This document shows, in pieces, positions 1 through 10,195 of a stretch of DNA of 64,000 nt. The notes beneath the pieces are model-generated. The model ran no database searches and was not told the origin of the DNA. It saw nothing but the letters and a program-made list of their open reading frames with translations. The DNA is from Auriscalpium vulgare (Eukaryota; Basidiomycota; Agaricomycetes; Russulales; Auriscalpiaceae), in the NCBI GenBank assembly GCA_019915015.1, contig JAHBBC010000005.1, positions 1 through 64,000 on the forward strand, in the 5' to 3' direction. The position numbers and the translations under genes are program-made. Positions within the stretch are counted from its first letter, which is position 1. Each line of letters begins with the position of its first letter.

Positions 1-779
1 ACCCGCGCCTACGTCGTGTTCAACATCACGTGGTCTCCGTATCCGTTGCGCGCGTCCCTATTAGCATCAAAGTGCACACGGGCTTCTTGGCTTTGCTTCG
101 CGCACAGGGTGTCAAGTCTGCGGCCGATCAACTGGATTTCAACTTGTACAAGAATCTTCTTGGGGCACCTTTGATCTTGTCATCTGCGGCGCGGCATGGC
201 CCCGGAAGCCTCGTGGCTATCTCAAGCCTATCTTTGATTACCGCAGAAGCGTGGAGAACTAGGGAGAACTGTGGAGAACCAGTAGGCTCGTACCCAGCCG
301 GTTCCGAAGCAGTCTCGGTCAGCCCCCGACAAATACTTGCAGGGTCTATTACATCCGCGCAGGGATGACTCTATTGAGATCTCAGCGACGGTTGTTTTCA
401 CAGGTCGAGACACTTCAAAACCGCATTTTCAAGTCCAGAAACAATGATTGCTGAGTCGTCTTCCTTGATTAGCATGTTTTGTGCGCACGCCGGTACGTCC
501 TCCATCAGCGTTGTTTCACAGCTGTTCAATAAGATGCCCGTGCTTCGCGCTACTGCCACGAAGGCTCGTGTCGTCGGAGTCGTCTCCTGCGCCATATATA
601 TCTTTGGCAGCTTCGTGGTAAGCAAGGGTTGTTTCCCATGACGATAGCCGGCAAACCTCGCCTCCGCGTGCAATATCTGTGACGCGCGATTCAAGTCCGA
701 CTACGATACCCAATCTTCAACCTGCGACGAATGGAGTAACGGTAGCAGCCTAGGACGCCGTAGCCCACTCTTTGAGGCG
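1..779. other. No confident gene upstream of the first P450
   Basis: A 112-codon open frame at 30-368 (+) and a 98-codon one at 398-694 (-) exist. Neither has a recognisable motif, convincing splice sites or a match to a family I know. The tract may hold the end of a gene lying outside the window. I see no RNA gene or transposon end. Confidence 0.4.
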
Positions 780-787
780 TATTTAAA
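780..787 (+). promoter_or_regulatory. TATA-like box of the first P450 gene
   Basis: TATTTAAA lies 65 bp upstream of the chosen ATG at 852, followed by a pyrimidine-rich stretch, as expected of a fungal core promoter. Assignment is by position only. Confidence 0.4.
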
Positions 788-851
788 CTAGCCAGCCCTG
801 CGAGCTCGTATCGCCACTAATTCATCTCTTTCAGTCATTGTCTCTGCCGAG

Positions 852-3035
852 ATGCACTTGCTCTCTTGGACTGCGCTCGATTTCGTCGTACTCGCGACGA
901 TAGTTCACCTCATCCGCAGGTTTCTGGACCACCGGAGGCGCCGTGGCCTTCAATATGTTCCCGGACCGAAGGGCCTGCCCGTCATTGGGAACCTCCTTGA
1001 TGTGTCCGCCAAAGAGGGCCTGTGGCTGACCTATGACCGCCTCGGAAAATCATATGGTACGCCTCCCGCTCGTATTCTGCGGTGTCCGGATATCTGACAG
1101 ACGCGGTGGACATTCAGGAGACATGTACTCCCTCGAAGTCCTCGGGCAGCGAATCCTCGTCCTGCAGACGCACAAGGCGGTCGCGGACCTCTTCGAGAAG
1201 CGTGGGCAGAGATACTCGGACCGCATCATCCCGACAATGCTGGAAATGTGAGTGTCTTCAACCTCGCCATAGGCAGCTCTGGAGCGGGCAATATTGACGG
1301 GGTCGCAGGGCCGGGTACAGCAAGTGGTTCCTGTCCCTTCTCCACCCCGATGCGTCGTGGCGGCTCGGGCGGCGCACCCTCGACCGCGCCCTGCGCCCGA
1401 GCGCGCTGGTGCAGTACCAGCCCGTGCAAAGGAGGAAGGCGTTGGACTTTTGCCAGCAGCTGTTGCACGAGCCTGCGGATTTCGTGAACCACATCAAACA
1501 GTTAGTTGCGTGATCACTTGATAAATTTTCATGTGATGTTCAATGGTTTGAACAAACAGTCTGGGAGGAGCGGTGATTATGGCCCTCGCATATGGGTACG
1601 ATGTGGAGAGCAGCAACGACAAGCTACTCAAGAGCGGGCACACGGCCGTCGACGTCGTGGCCGTGTCGCTGCTTCCTGGGGCACTCCTCGTCAACATTTT
1701 GCCATCATGTGCGTAGATCATAAACATCACACTCTAGCTGTCACCGACTTCTACTTTTTCAGTGCGTCATATCCCAAAATGGGTCCCAGGGCTGAGTTAC
1801 AAGCCTATGGCGAAGTACGCCTTCGATGTGGGCCAGACCAGCATCTACGGGCCGTGGAATTTCGTCAAAAACGAGATGGTACGTCGATCTGTTGCATGTA
1901 AGCGCGTGCAGTTTTATCCACTCACTCTTACAGGCCAAGGGAACTGCACGCCCTAGCGTGGCGCGTGATGAGCTCTCGGAGCAGCAATTTAAGACTGAGG
2001 AGGAGGAGCATACCATTGTAGGCGCTCTGGGCACGATGTTCGCGGGTGAGAATACATCACCTATCGACCTATGAATCATGCTGAGACGCCGCCGTGTCCT
2101 TTTGAAGCGGGCTCTGACACGGTGAGCGTCCCGTGCGAGTATGCCAGCACCGCCGCTCATCCACCCATCTGACAGACTACGTCTGTCTTGGAGACGTTAT
2201 TCCTGATGCTCTGTCTGTACCCGGAGGTCCAAGCACGCGCGCAAGCAGAACTGGAAAGTGTGACCAAAGGAGAGCGACTGCCCACCTTCGCTGACCGGAC
2301 GGAACTGCACTATATCAATGCCTTATGCAGGGAACTCACGCGGTGGCGAATCGTCACTCCGATAGGTGCGCAAGTCGCTCTGGCCCCGTCGTAGGCGCTC
2401 CTGACGGACATACAGGCGTACCTCACGCGACATCGGAGGACGATATCTATGAAGGGTATCTCGTCCCGAAGGGAACCTTGGTAGTCGCTAACGCATTGTA
2501 AGTCACTTCCCGTTTCTTTGTAATCTATCTAATTCATCCGCAGAACGATCCTTCAAGACCCTGCTGTCTATCCCGAGCCGCACGTCTTCAGGCCCGAGCG
2601 GTACATGACAGAGGAAGGGTGCTTCAAAGACGACCCATGGCTGAGTATCGCGTTTGGCGGAGGCAAGCGGTGAGCTGTCCTAGCTTCATATATCACTGAC
2701 CTTCCGTTGACCTTCCGTTGACGTTTCTGGGACAGGATATGTCCCGGCCGGTTCATCGTCGACAACACGGTCTTCATCACCGTCTCCCTCGTGCTTTCAG
2801 TCTTCAATGTCAGTAAGCCCAAAGGCACTCCGCACGGGCTGTTGGAAGGTAATGAAAACGTGGGTGATAGCATCGTCACGTACGTCCCATCTACATGGCG
2901 GTCCAGTTGACGTTATGCTCACTACTTCAACTTAGCCGCCCGCAGCCGTTTGCGTGCAGCATTGTCCCGAGGAGTAAAAGTGCAGTAGACTTACTTTTAG
3001 CAACGGTCTCCGAATCTTCCGAGTCCGATATATAA
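852..3035 (+). CDS. Cytochrome P450 monooxygenase, complete, intron-rich
   Basis: Microsomal haem-thiolate monooxygenase; the substrate cannot be read from sequence. The N-terminus is a membrane anchor, then a basic stretch and a proline-rich hinge (VPGPKGLPVIGN). Joining about ten exons across GT-AG introns gives the I-helix AGSDTT, the K-helix ExxR as ELTR in LCRELTRW, the FRPERY (PERF) motif and the haem loop FGGGKRICPG with its cysteine ligand. The I-helix AGSDTT is split by an intron at 2115-2174. The final exon ends in TAA at 3033-3035. I found no frame break, so the gene appears intact. It resembles the P450 at 28081-30254 throughout (same order of motifs, same SxGGE/AGxDTT-type spacing and many shared intron positions), so the two are probably paralogues. 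In basidiomycetes such P450s act on xenobiotics, lignin-derived aromatics or secondary metabolites; the family number is not assigned. Confidence 0.9.
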
Positions 3036-3217
3036 TCACTATACCTGTAGTCATAATCTGCCACTGCTCCTGCGCACGAGAGCGCGACATGATTGACAGT
3101 GGCAAGTAATCTTCCCTAGTTACTCACCAACTCAAAACCTATTTCTGGGCATCCAGAACTGCGCCAACAGCGTCTGCTCTGCCTTCTTCGCTCCCAGAGC
3201 GTCCTTCAAACATATAT

Positions 3218-3293
3218 CCCGGGTGTCGTGCACGGGACGACCGAGGTTCGTTTTTGATGCGGCCGGCTGGACTCGGCTATCACCGGCCATCGG
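3218..3293 (+). repeat. Left copy of a diverged ~75-bp inverted repeat
   Basis: This stretch is the reverse complement, with scattered mismatches, of 8553-8627. Shared core: CGGGACGACCGAGGTTCG, then a TTTTGATGCGGCC block and CTATCACCGGC. The pair brackets about 5.3 kb of gene-poor DNA. It may be the ends of one old element or two unrelated copies of an interspersed repeat. Confidence 0.65.
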
Positions 3294-3319
3294 CTCCGTC
3301 GGTCCGCTCCCGGACACAG

Positions 3320-3363
3320 CGACTGCAAGCAGTCTGCAAGCAGTCTGCAAGCAGTCTGCAAGC
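3320..3363. repeat. Short tandem repeat, 11-bp unit
   Basis: Four nearly perfect copies of an 11-bp unit, CAGTCTGCAAG, lie just inside the left inverted repeat; a decayed fifth copy follows. No coding role is visible. Confidence 0.75.
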
Positions 3364-3376
3364 CGTCAGCAAGCCT

Positions 3377-4330
3377 TCCAGTGTACTTAGGTAGCCTCAT
3401 AAAAGCATATGAAGCGGCTCTTGGGCACGGATGAAGCCACCTGGAAAGTTCCAGGCACCTGGGTGGCGGTGCCGCAGCAATGCCGCAGTGCCGAACAGAC
3501 CGGCATCTGCCGAAAGGCGCGGGCGCTGCACAATACTTATACCTTGTACACCCAGTACAGTGCCAGGAAACGCTGCGACTTGGTGCAGAAGGGAGTTGCC
3601 GATTGTGAAGAGGTAATAAAGCAAGCTCGCGTTTTTGTTGCTTAATTGGCCCATTGCGGGAGTCATTTACATAACCAGTATACTTATACTTATTGGCATC
3701 CAACTGAATGATAGACAGGTACTACACAGACATGCACGACACGATCCTGTCGAGCTATATGCTCATTTCCCGGTGCACATCAGCCTCACGCGCCGAGCAT
3801 TTGCAGTCGCGCGCGCGATGCGCACCCGGAATGAGACACAATACAAAGTATCCTCCAGGCTCAGCCCGTCACGGTGGCTTCCCCAGCTGCCTGTCGCAAC
3901 GCTGCGCGCACCGTGGTTATTGATTCGCGCACTCTGCCTGGAATTGGTGTCCAGGTAGTGTACGCGTATTGATATTTTTTCATGTGCATGCCATGCCAGG
4001 CGGTGATAGGTTCAGGCCGCGGGCAAGCGTGTAGCGAGACGTCGCGAGACGGGGAAGCAGCATGCGAGGCGCAGGGTCGCGGGAGCGTGGGTGATGGGAA
4101 CGTGGTCCGGCGACCCAGGAGCAACCGGGACTGGCAACGGAACGGATCACCGGAACGGGCTAGATCGGGAGGGCTTAGCGACGTAGGTAGAGACACTACT
4201 TAAGGAGCTGCGCGAGACGTAGCAACCCAATCAACTTGTGGGCGGCGTCAGCCACCCACACCCTTTACCTCACAGAAACTGTAGCCTGAGGCGCTACCAG
4301 CATCAGGAAGATAGGAGCCCCACCGCGAGG
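3377..4330. other. Non-coding repeat-island DNA
   Basis: No open frame here shows splice structure or a recognisable motif. Composition shifts to GA-rich, CGAGAC-containing sequence after about 4000. I see no gene. Confidence 0.5.
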
Positions 4331-4562
4331 GTACAGGAAGGACGGCAGACAGGAGGAAGGGTCACGACGACCCACGGCGGCAGCTTCGCAAACGATCGCG
4401 AAGCTCTAGGAGGCTAATGCAACGACGTGCATTACTAGGCAGACTTAGGAAGGCAGGACCCCACCAATGTGGGAACAGGTAGGCAGGCGGACAGGCAAGA
4501 GGGGGCGCGACGGCCCATAGGCGGACGCTTCGCACACGGGTGCGAAGCACTCGGAGGCGGAT
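4331..4562. repeat. Tandemly duplicated module, each with an 8-bp-stem hairpin
   Basis: Two diverged copies of about 88 bp (4331-4418 and 4475-4562) share a GGCAGACAGG/GGCGGACAGG-type start, a CGACGACCCA/CGACGGCCCA block and a hairpin. The first hairpin is AGCTTCGC, 8-nt loop, GCGAAGCT; the second is GCTTCGCA, 6-nt loop, TGCGAAGC. A third GCGCGAAGCGC palindrome follows near 4648. The stems are kept although the bases differ, which suggests selection for structure or a transposon tail. Confidence 0.5.
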
Positions 4563-4989
4563 CCCGTAGAGGGCATCCCCAGGCAGGTGAGTGTTTAGTT
4601 TGGTGTTTAGGCGGTAGGAGGTGGCCCCGCACGACCGCGGGAGGGCGCGAAGCGCGACAGCGACACGAACACCTTCCCACTCTGCAAGTCAAGTCACCCG
4701 GTCTGGATCGCGACGTATAGGAGGCAGTGTTGGTGGTTGTTGTCCTGTGAGGCACTCGCCGCACGCCCCGCTAGGGTCCGTCCCGGGTGATAGCGTATCA
4801 GCGGCATGATATTGCAAGCGGACTGCATCCGTGTCCTCCGAGTCGCGGAAGGGATGCATGCCCTGTAGTGACATGGAAGCATGCGCGCAGAGTCGAGAGC
4901 GCGGTGCCCGTTGATACGCCTCGCCCCGCGCTGCGAGGCGATCGTTACGGAATTTTCGCACTTTCGTCAAGTCGACAGATACACAATTC

Positions 4990-6530
4990 CGGAGATCGCA
5001 GCGTCGCGCAGCAGTGCTCCGACCACTCGATTAGTTCTTCCGACCGCTCGCAAGATCGGAGCCAGAGTTCCGACCGTTGGAGTCTCGCAGAGCTGTCGCG
5101 CAATCAGAATCATACCTTGGACACCACGCTCGGACCAGCAACTCCGTCGCACGCATCACACGCAGTCATCCGACCACTCGCTCATCGTTCTGATTGCCGC
5201 CATGCGACCTCGAGCACAGCGTCTCCCACAGTTGTCACAATGCGTCGGAATTCCATCAGACATTTCGATCATCGAGATCATCGTTTCAGCACGTGTGCCA
5301 CGTCTCTCCGACGTCTCTGCGACTTCCGAGTACCCCCACAGTTGCGCCATTGTCCTCCGACCATTGTCTAGCCCAGCTCTCGAGTTTGCGCCACATTCCT
5401 TCGATCCCGATTGTTCTGCGGTCGGACCAGCGCTCCGATTATCCCTCCACCGTTCCGACCATCGCACGCGCAACACCGGAGCATTCTTCCAACTGTTCGA
5501 CGAGTTGCAAGATCGTAACACTCACCTGCGACCCCCTCGCACGTCGGAGTGCATTCTACCATTCGCCACACCTCCATTGTCTCCTGTTCTGGTCGTATTG
5601 TCTTGTTCGACATTGTAGGATGTCTCTCCCACACTTCTTGACAGCGCAGATCGTTTTCCATGCGCTTGCACTGCCCTTCTGACAGCGCTGATCACTTGCT
5701 CTACATTGTTCTCTACAGCCTCGCAGACCTTCAGATACATTCTCGTGACTCCCATCCATTGTCCGTACCATGTGCGACTTGCGCACCATTGCTTGCCTTT
5801 GTTCCGATCGTCTTCCTTTGTTCTGACTGTATTTTCGATCGGACTCGTACTATAGCGTTCGAAACGTATAAATAGCGGTCGGACACATGCAACAATACAG
5901 ATTCGGTTCCCCCCGCACGGTTCAGATCTCATTCGACGCCCATAACGCCTCGTCTCTATCGTATAGTTAGCTCGAGGCTAGCTCTGTCGCCTTTGCCTTT
6001 GCCTTTGTCTTTGTCGTCGTCGTCCCGCACTCAGCTTATCGTTCTCCTCGCTCTCATCTTGTTCCATCGTCGTCCCATTAGCCGTTGCCCTCGCACTTCG
6101 CTCCGACCGTCTTGCGACATCGGAGATCGCAGTCGCGTTCCGCTCGTCCCGCAGTGATCGCAACATCGATTGGCGTGCTCGCACTACTCATTCCTATCTT
6201 CCGACCACCGCCCCCGCTCCTCCGACCGTCCACACGCCTCTGCGTCGTTGCCTGCACGACTCATCGTCGCTCCGACCGTCTTGCGACCTCGGAGATCGGA
6301 GTCTTGACTCTGTCATCTCACAGTGGTCGCAGCCTCGATCGCACCACTCGCACCACTTGTCCACACATTCCGACCATCGCATCTGCGCCTCCGACCCCTC
6401 ATCGACGACTCTCCAACCGATCACGCATTCCGACCAGCGCATCCGATCGCACACCTCCCCACACTCGTCGGAGACGCACTCCGATTGTCTTCGGGACCCT
6501 GACACTCACTCGCACACATCACGGTACCCT
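4990..6530. repeat. TCCGAC-rich satellite-like tract
   Basis: The plus strand carries dozens of TCCGACC/TCGGA heptamers, often as (C/T)TCCGACCnnTCGC. One longer unit is nearly repeated: CGCTCCGACCGTCTTGCGAC occurs at about 6098 and again at about 6268. Long open frames here (for example 245 codons at 4881-5618) are Ser/Arg-rich by-products of the repeat and overlap in all frames. A (CCTTTG)n microsatellite lies near 5990-6020. No gene is proposed. Confidence 0.55.
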
Positions 6531-7939
6531 CACCAGCGCTCTAGGGAACTGGTATCTGACACATTACCACCCTACTACCTGTGGGTGCCCATCACCGTCA
6601 GACCATAAATGTAAGCGCATGAAAGTAATGATAGGCAGAGTAAAGAGTCTGCATAAAATCTCGAACCGAGCTCATCGAGCGCAAGCGTCACTGCCCTGGG
6701 AACACCGGGCCCGGGCTTGACATGCATCCTTGCGCAGCCAACCGTACACGCATACACTGTGCATTCCTCTGTCGGCGTGCTTCCCAGTGCTGTGCATACA
6801 TGCTTGCAGACACGATGCCGCAACGATGCCGGGAATTCCGCATGTGCAATGATTGTGTCCACTGGCCAGCGCGTGCGGAATCTTCGTTGACCTTGGCAAG
6901 CTCATGCGGTTGCATGCACACCGCGCCCATTGTCGAGGTTTTCAAGACCAGAGCATTGGACGCACGGATGTTGCGAGCACGGGAATATGCAGTGCGTGCG
7001 CGCTGGTTGCATGCCGCCAGCATAAAACACAGAAATGACTTGGTCATCAGGAGATATACATGAGGAGGTCCTGCAGTGTTGAGAAGGCGCACTTATTTGT
7101 ACCCTTGTCATTGTCCACACATAGACCACTTGCCTGAGTTGCTGGTCATAGACTGTCTGGCAAGCAAACATTCAGAAAAGCACTGGCAAACAGCTACGTA
7201 AAATACTTCGTCGAGCGTGTGACTACAAGTGGTTAATCGTGAATGCTTGACCTGGATGAGCACGTGTCTGAAACCCGGATAGAGCAGCAAAATGGTGGTC
7301 CTTCGGCCGCTTGGCGGGGTAGTACACATTGCAGGTGCGTGCTCGGGCTGCCAATGCGCCATGAGCGGCTTGCAGTCGCACACACAGATGCAGCAGCGTA
7401 GACTCCGGGCCTGCGTGGCACACTCGACAGTGTGGAACGTGGCCGTGTACCGCATGCAGCATGTCCCCGAGCCTGTGTCGCGCGCGGGCCAGTCCTCTTG
7501 CAATGTGCACCATGAGCAGCAAGCGGGGGTGCAGTTTTGATGCAGTAGAAGCTTGCAATTGGTCTCTGTGGGTGCGCGAGGTATATGCCATTGATAGCAG
7601 GGCACAGGTGACTAGTAATTTGATTGATGTGGTGCACACCTGCATTGGCCAGCTTGGCCTTGCGCGCCCGTCCCTCACCTAGTACTACTTCATGTGCTCA
7701 TACTACCCCACCACACACGTCAGCTGCATAGCATCGCGACTGGGCTGCGACATAGGCCGCAACATCATGAGAGAGAGGCAGCCCCTCGGAAATTCGAAGC
7801 CCTAGCGTGACGAGAGCTGCAGCACAATCTTCGAGTTTGCCATGAGCGATGAGCACTGTGCACATCATACCACCGTCCATCAGCCGCCAGGATAAAGAAA
7901 GGCAGCGCGCACGCTGGTCCCTGGGCCGGCATGGCGATG
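6531..7939. other. Non-coding DNA between the satellite tract and a pseudogene
   Basis: Cys/His-rich overlapping frames on the minus strand (7108-7678) come from TGCA-rich composition; three frames are open at once and none has splice structure. I see no gene or RNA. Confidence 0.45.
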
Positions 7940-8237
7940 TTGTCGACCGCGTATTGTTGTAATCGTCTGAGTAGATACGCTTGATGGCCTGGTCACAGGT
8001 GATGCTCGCGTCGGGGTCGTCGACCGCGCCGTGCCCGCAGATGAGCAGCTGCGGCGTGTCCTCCTCCTTGTAGTTCCCGCTCTTGCGCAGCAGCTCGCGA
8101 AGTTTAGTTGATCACATCCGGAGTGCCCTTTGACGGGTCGAAGCGCGCGATCTGGACGTACTCGTGCAGAACTCCATGTAGTGCTGCGAGTCCCACAGGC
8201 TCAGCTTCTTGTTCAGCCCGTCGAGTCTGTCGTTGTG
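7940..8237 (-). pseudogene. Trehalose phosphorylase/synthase (GT4 family) fragment, decayed
   Basis: Read on the minus strand from 8237, the translation gives LDGLNKKLSLWDSQHYMEF, then after a frame slip EYVQIARFDPSKGTPDVIN, a stop, and then LRELLRKSGNYKEEDTPQLL and ICGHGAVDDPDASI. This is the conserved central block of basidiomycete trehalose phosphorylase (clock-controlled gene 9 type glycosyltransferase; the RFDPxKGIPDV motif lines the nucleotide/phosphate site). At least one frameshift, one in-frame stop/deletion and loss of both ends make it a relic. The rest of a roughly 700-residue enzyme is absent. Confidence 0.75.
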
Positions 8238-8552
8238 CGCACGTGTGTCAGCTTCTGAGTTCGTCAGCGCAGGATGGGGACCCAACACCAGTCCGTCCGA
8301 GTCGCGGCGCCGTCGTCGGCCGGGCAGCGCGACCTTCAGTCGCTCTGTGGCGTGCGCATCACTAATGCTAGCCGCTGGATCGCGCTGAAGTCACGCTGGA
8401 GTCGTGCACGATCGTCAATGCGCCGTTCGAGGCCGCGTGTCACGCCGTGTGCGTGCTGTTGATGCATGCATGGGTAGCTGTGGTTGAGCTGTGGGACTGG
8501 GAGGGCGGGGCTGCAACTGCAAGAGTGGTCGTGATGTATGTAAGCGGCCGTG
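8238..8552. other. No feature seen
   Basis: Possibly further-decayed upstream sequence of the trehalose phosphorylase relic, but no conserved words are readable. Confidence 0.4.
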
Positions 8553-8627
8553 CCGAAAGCCGGTGATAGCCGGGGCCGGCTGGCCGCATCAAAACGAACC
8601 TCGGTCGTCCCGTCAACCGTACCCGGG
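8553..8627 (-). repeat. Right copy of the ~75-bp inverted repeat
   Basis: Partner of 3218-3293 in opposite orientation. The core GCATCAAAACGAACCTCGGT matches the complement of the left copy with a single A indel; both ends finish in ACCCGGG. Confidence 0.65.
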
Positions 8628-8790
8628 AGAGCAGGGGAAGACACCCATAGTGACAAATCAGGCACAGGCAGTCATCACTCACTGCACGCGCTGTCTCTAC
8701 CAGATCGCAATAATAGTCTGATCAGCATCATCAGTGAACACAGGAGTTGCACATTCAACAGGCATGACCGTAGGAAAAAATGACGACGTT

Positions 8791-8900
8791 AGCCCACCGC
8801 GAGGGTCGAACTCGCAGCCTCAAGATGCTCTTAAGAGCCAGATCAATGATCCAACCCGCCTTAAAAGTCTTGCGCTCTATCCGATTGAGCTAGGCGGGCT
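8791..8900 (-). tRNA. tRNA-Lys (anticodon TTT) with intron
   Basis: On the minus strand the gene starts AGCCCGCCTAGCTCAATCGG and ends in a T arm GCGAGTTCGACCCTCGC followed by GGTGGGCT. The acceptor stem AGCCCGC pairs with GTGGGCT (one G-T). The anticodon stem CAAGA/TCTTG encloses CTTTTA, and an intron of about 35 nt sits after position 37, the canonical place for nuclear tRNA introns. Without the intron it folds to a standard 74-75-nt cloverleaf. Confidence 0.92.
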
Positions 8901-8970
8901 TGATGCGAGTCCCTGCCCATTAGGATATGGTTCGCTTTCCCTCGCGCCGACTTCCCATTGGCTAGCGAAT

Positions 8971-10171
8971 TTAGACCGACACTATCACAGCAGACATAGC
9001 AGCCACCACGCCCTCCATAGTCCCGTCGTGTACGCCCAATGTGTGCGCGCCCATCATATCCCCGCTGTCCCTGTATATTTCCTCATCGAGCCCCAGCTCT
9101 GGCACGCACAGCTGCGCAAGCCCGAGATCGTGCAGCCGCGTCATCGCGACGAGCAGCCCCAGCCCCAGCCCACCCCCCGTGCGCCCTGAGGACGCAACCG
9201 CGAGTGCGGCATCGAGGTGCGCCCACGAGGCGTTGTCAAGCTCCTCCGCCATACGGCCCCACGACGCGCGCACGAGCACTGGGTCGATCGCCGTTGGTGC
9301 TGATGCGGGCGAGGATGATCCGAGCGCGAGAATGAAGCACAGCGGCGAGCCTGCGGGTGGTCTGTCAGAGAGTGGACGTGGGAGGATGGGAGGGGCGCAC
9401 AGAGGCCACTGATCTCCTGCTCGCGGAGGAGCTGCGGCGAAGGCGGGCTGGGCTTCTCCGGCGCGCCTACGTCGTCGGCTGTGGGATCGGCGGGGGGCAG
9501 CGGTGGCGGCAGCGCGTCTCCGAGCGCATACAGCCTGCGGCAAGCGGGACATATGCGCGACGCGATCCGCGATTTGTTATACTGCGCGAACTGTGCGCGC
9601 AGATTAGCGTGTCTTGCGTGGAAGGCGGAGTAGGGGGACGTACGAGGGCGGTTTCGGTGGGCAGCACGCTCTGGAGCATTTGCAGGACCTCCGGCTGGGC
9701 GAACTCGGCGCAGAGCGGGTCTGGGGAGGGCGGGTGGGCGAAAGAGGACGCGAGGAACGCGGGGAGGGATTGCACGCGTGGGCCGGTGCCGGGGTCTGTC
9801 AGCGGGGGCGCGGGCAGGGGGTCGAGCGCGGCGTCGTGGTCCGCGCTACCGTCGTGTTTGCCATGCTCGCCCTCGCCGTGTGGAAGCGTATGGCGAGATG
9901 CTTCTGGGCGGAGGGGAGAGGAAGGCGAGGGCTGCTGCAAGTCTGGCGGCCGAGGACGGTGAGGCTGTGGCGGAAGGAGCAAAGACAGCGCCTTTGCCTC
10001 GAGCAGAGCAATGAGAGGGTCCGGTGTCGCTTTTGTGGGGATTGAGTCGAGGAGGACCTGGATGGATGCCACACTGTCCTTGCCTCCGGACGTCGACGTC
10101 GTGCGGCTGGCGCGCGACGCTGCCTTTTTCTTTTTCTTGGCTGGTTGGTGAGAGTTGGATGGGCCGGGCAT
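8971..10171 (-). CDS. Gene X: unrecognised protein with lysine-rich N-terminus, promoter displaced by a transposon
   Basis: I do not recognise the family. Translation starts MPGPSNSHQPAKKKKKAASR, a basic stretch that could be a nuclear-localisation signal, then a helical region (LLDSIPTKATPDPLIALLEA) and a Pro-rich linker. Exon 1 runs to about 9644, where GTACGT begins an intron ending in GCCGCAG at 9535. Exon 2 reads LYALGDALPPPLPPADPTAD. After a second intron a last exon reads RASWGRMAEELDNASWAHLD to the stop at 8971. The protein would be roughly 330 residues. A hAT element ends only 24 bp before the ATG, so the native promoter has been separated from the gene; what look like its original upstream sequences now lie beyond 20190. 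The first 63 codons are duplicated at 15556-15744. Gene X probably once diverged from mpe1. It may now be silent. Confidence 0.6.
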
Positions 10172-10187
10172 GCGTGGGTTTGCGCGA

Positions 10188-10195
10188 CGGGGAGA
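10188..10195. other. Host octamer abutting the 3' end of the left hAT copy
   Basis: CGGGGAGA touches the transposon terminus. The same octamer is present, as TCTCCCCG at 15532-15539, inside the captured gene-X leader, 10 bp from the original target-site duplication. It is what a second integration event into the gene-X leader would use as target. Confidence 0.5.

Noticed and set aside
4881..5618. 245-codon plus-strand open frame as a gene
   Set aside because: Lies in the TCCGAC tract, where several frames are open at once; composition is a translated repeat with no motif or splice site.
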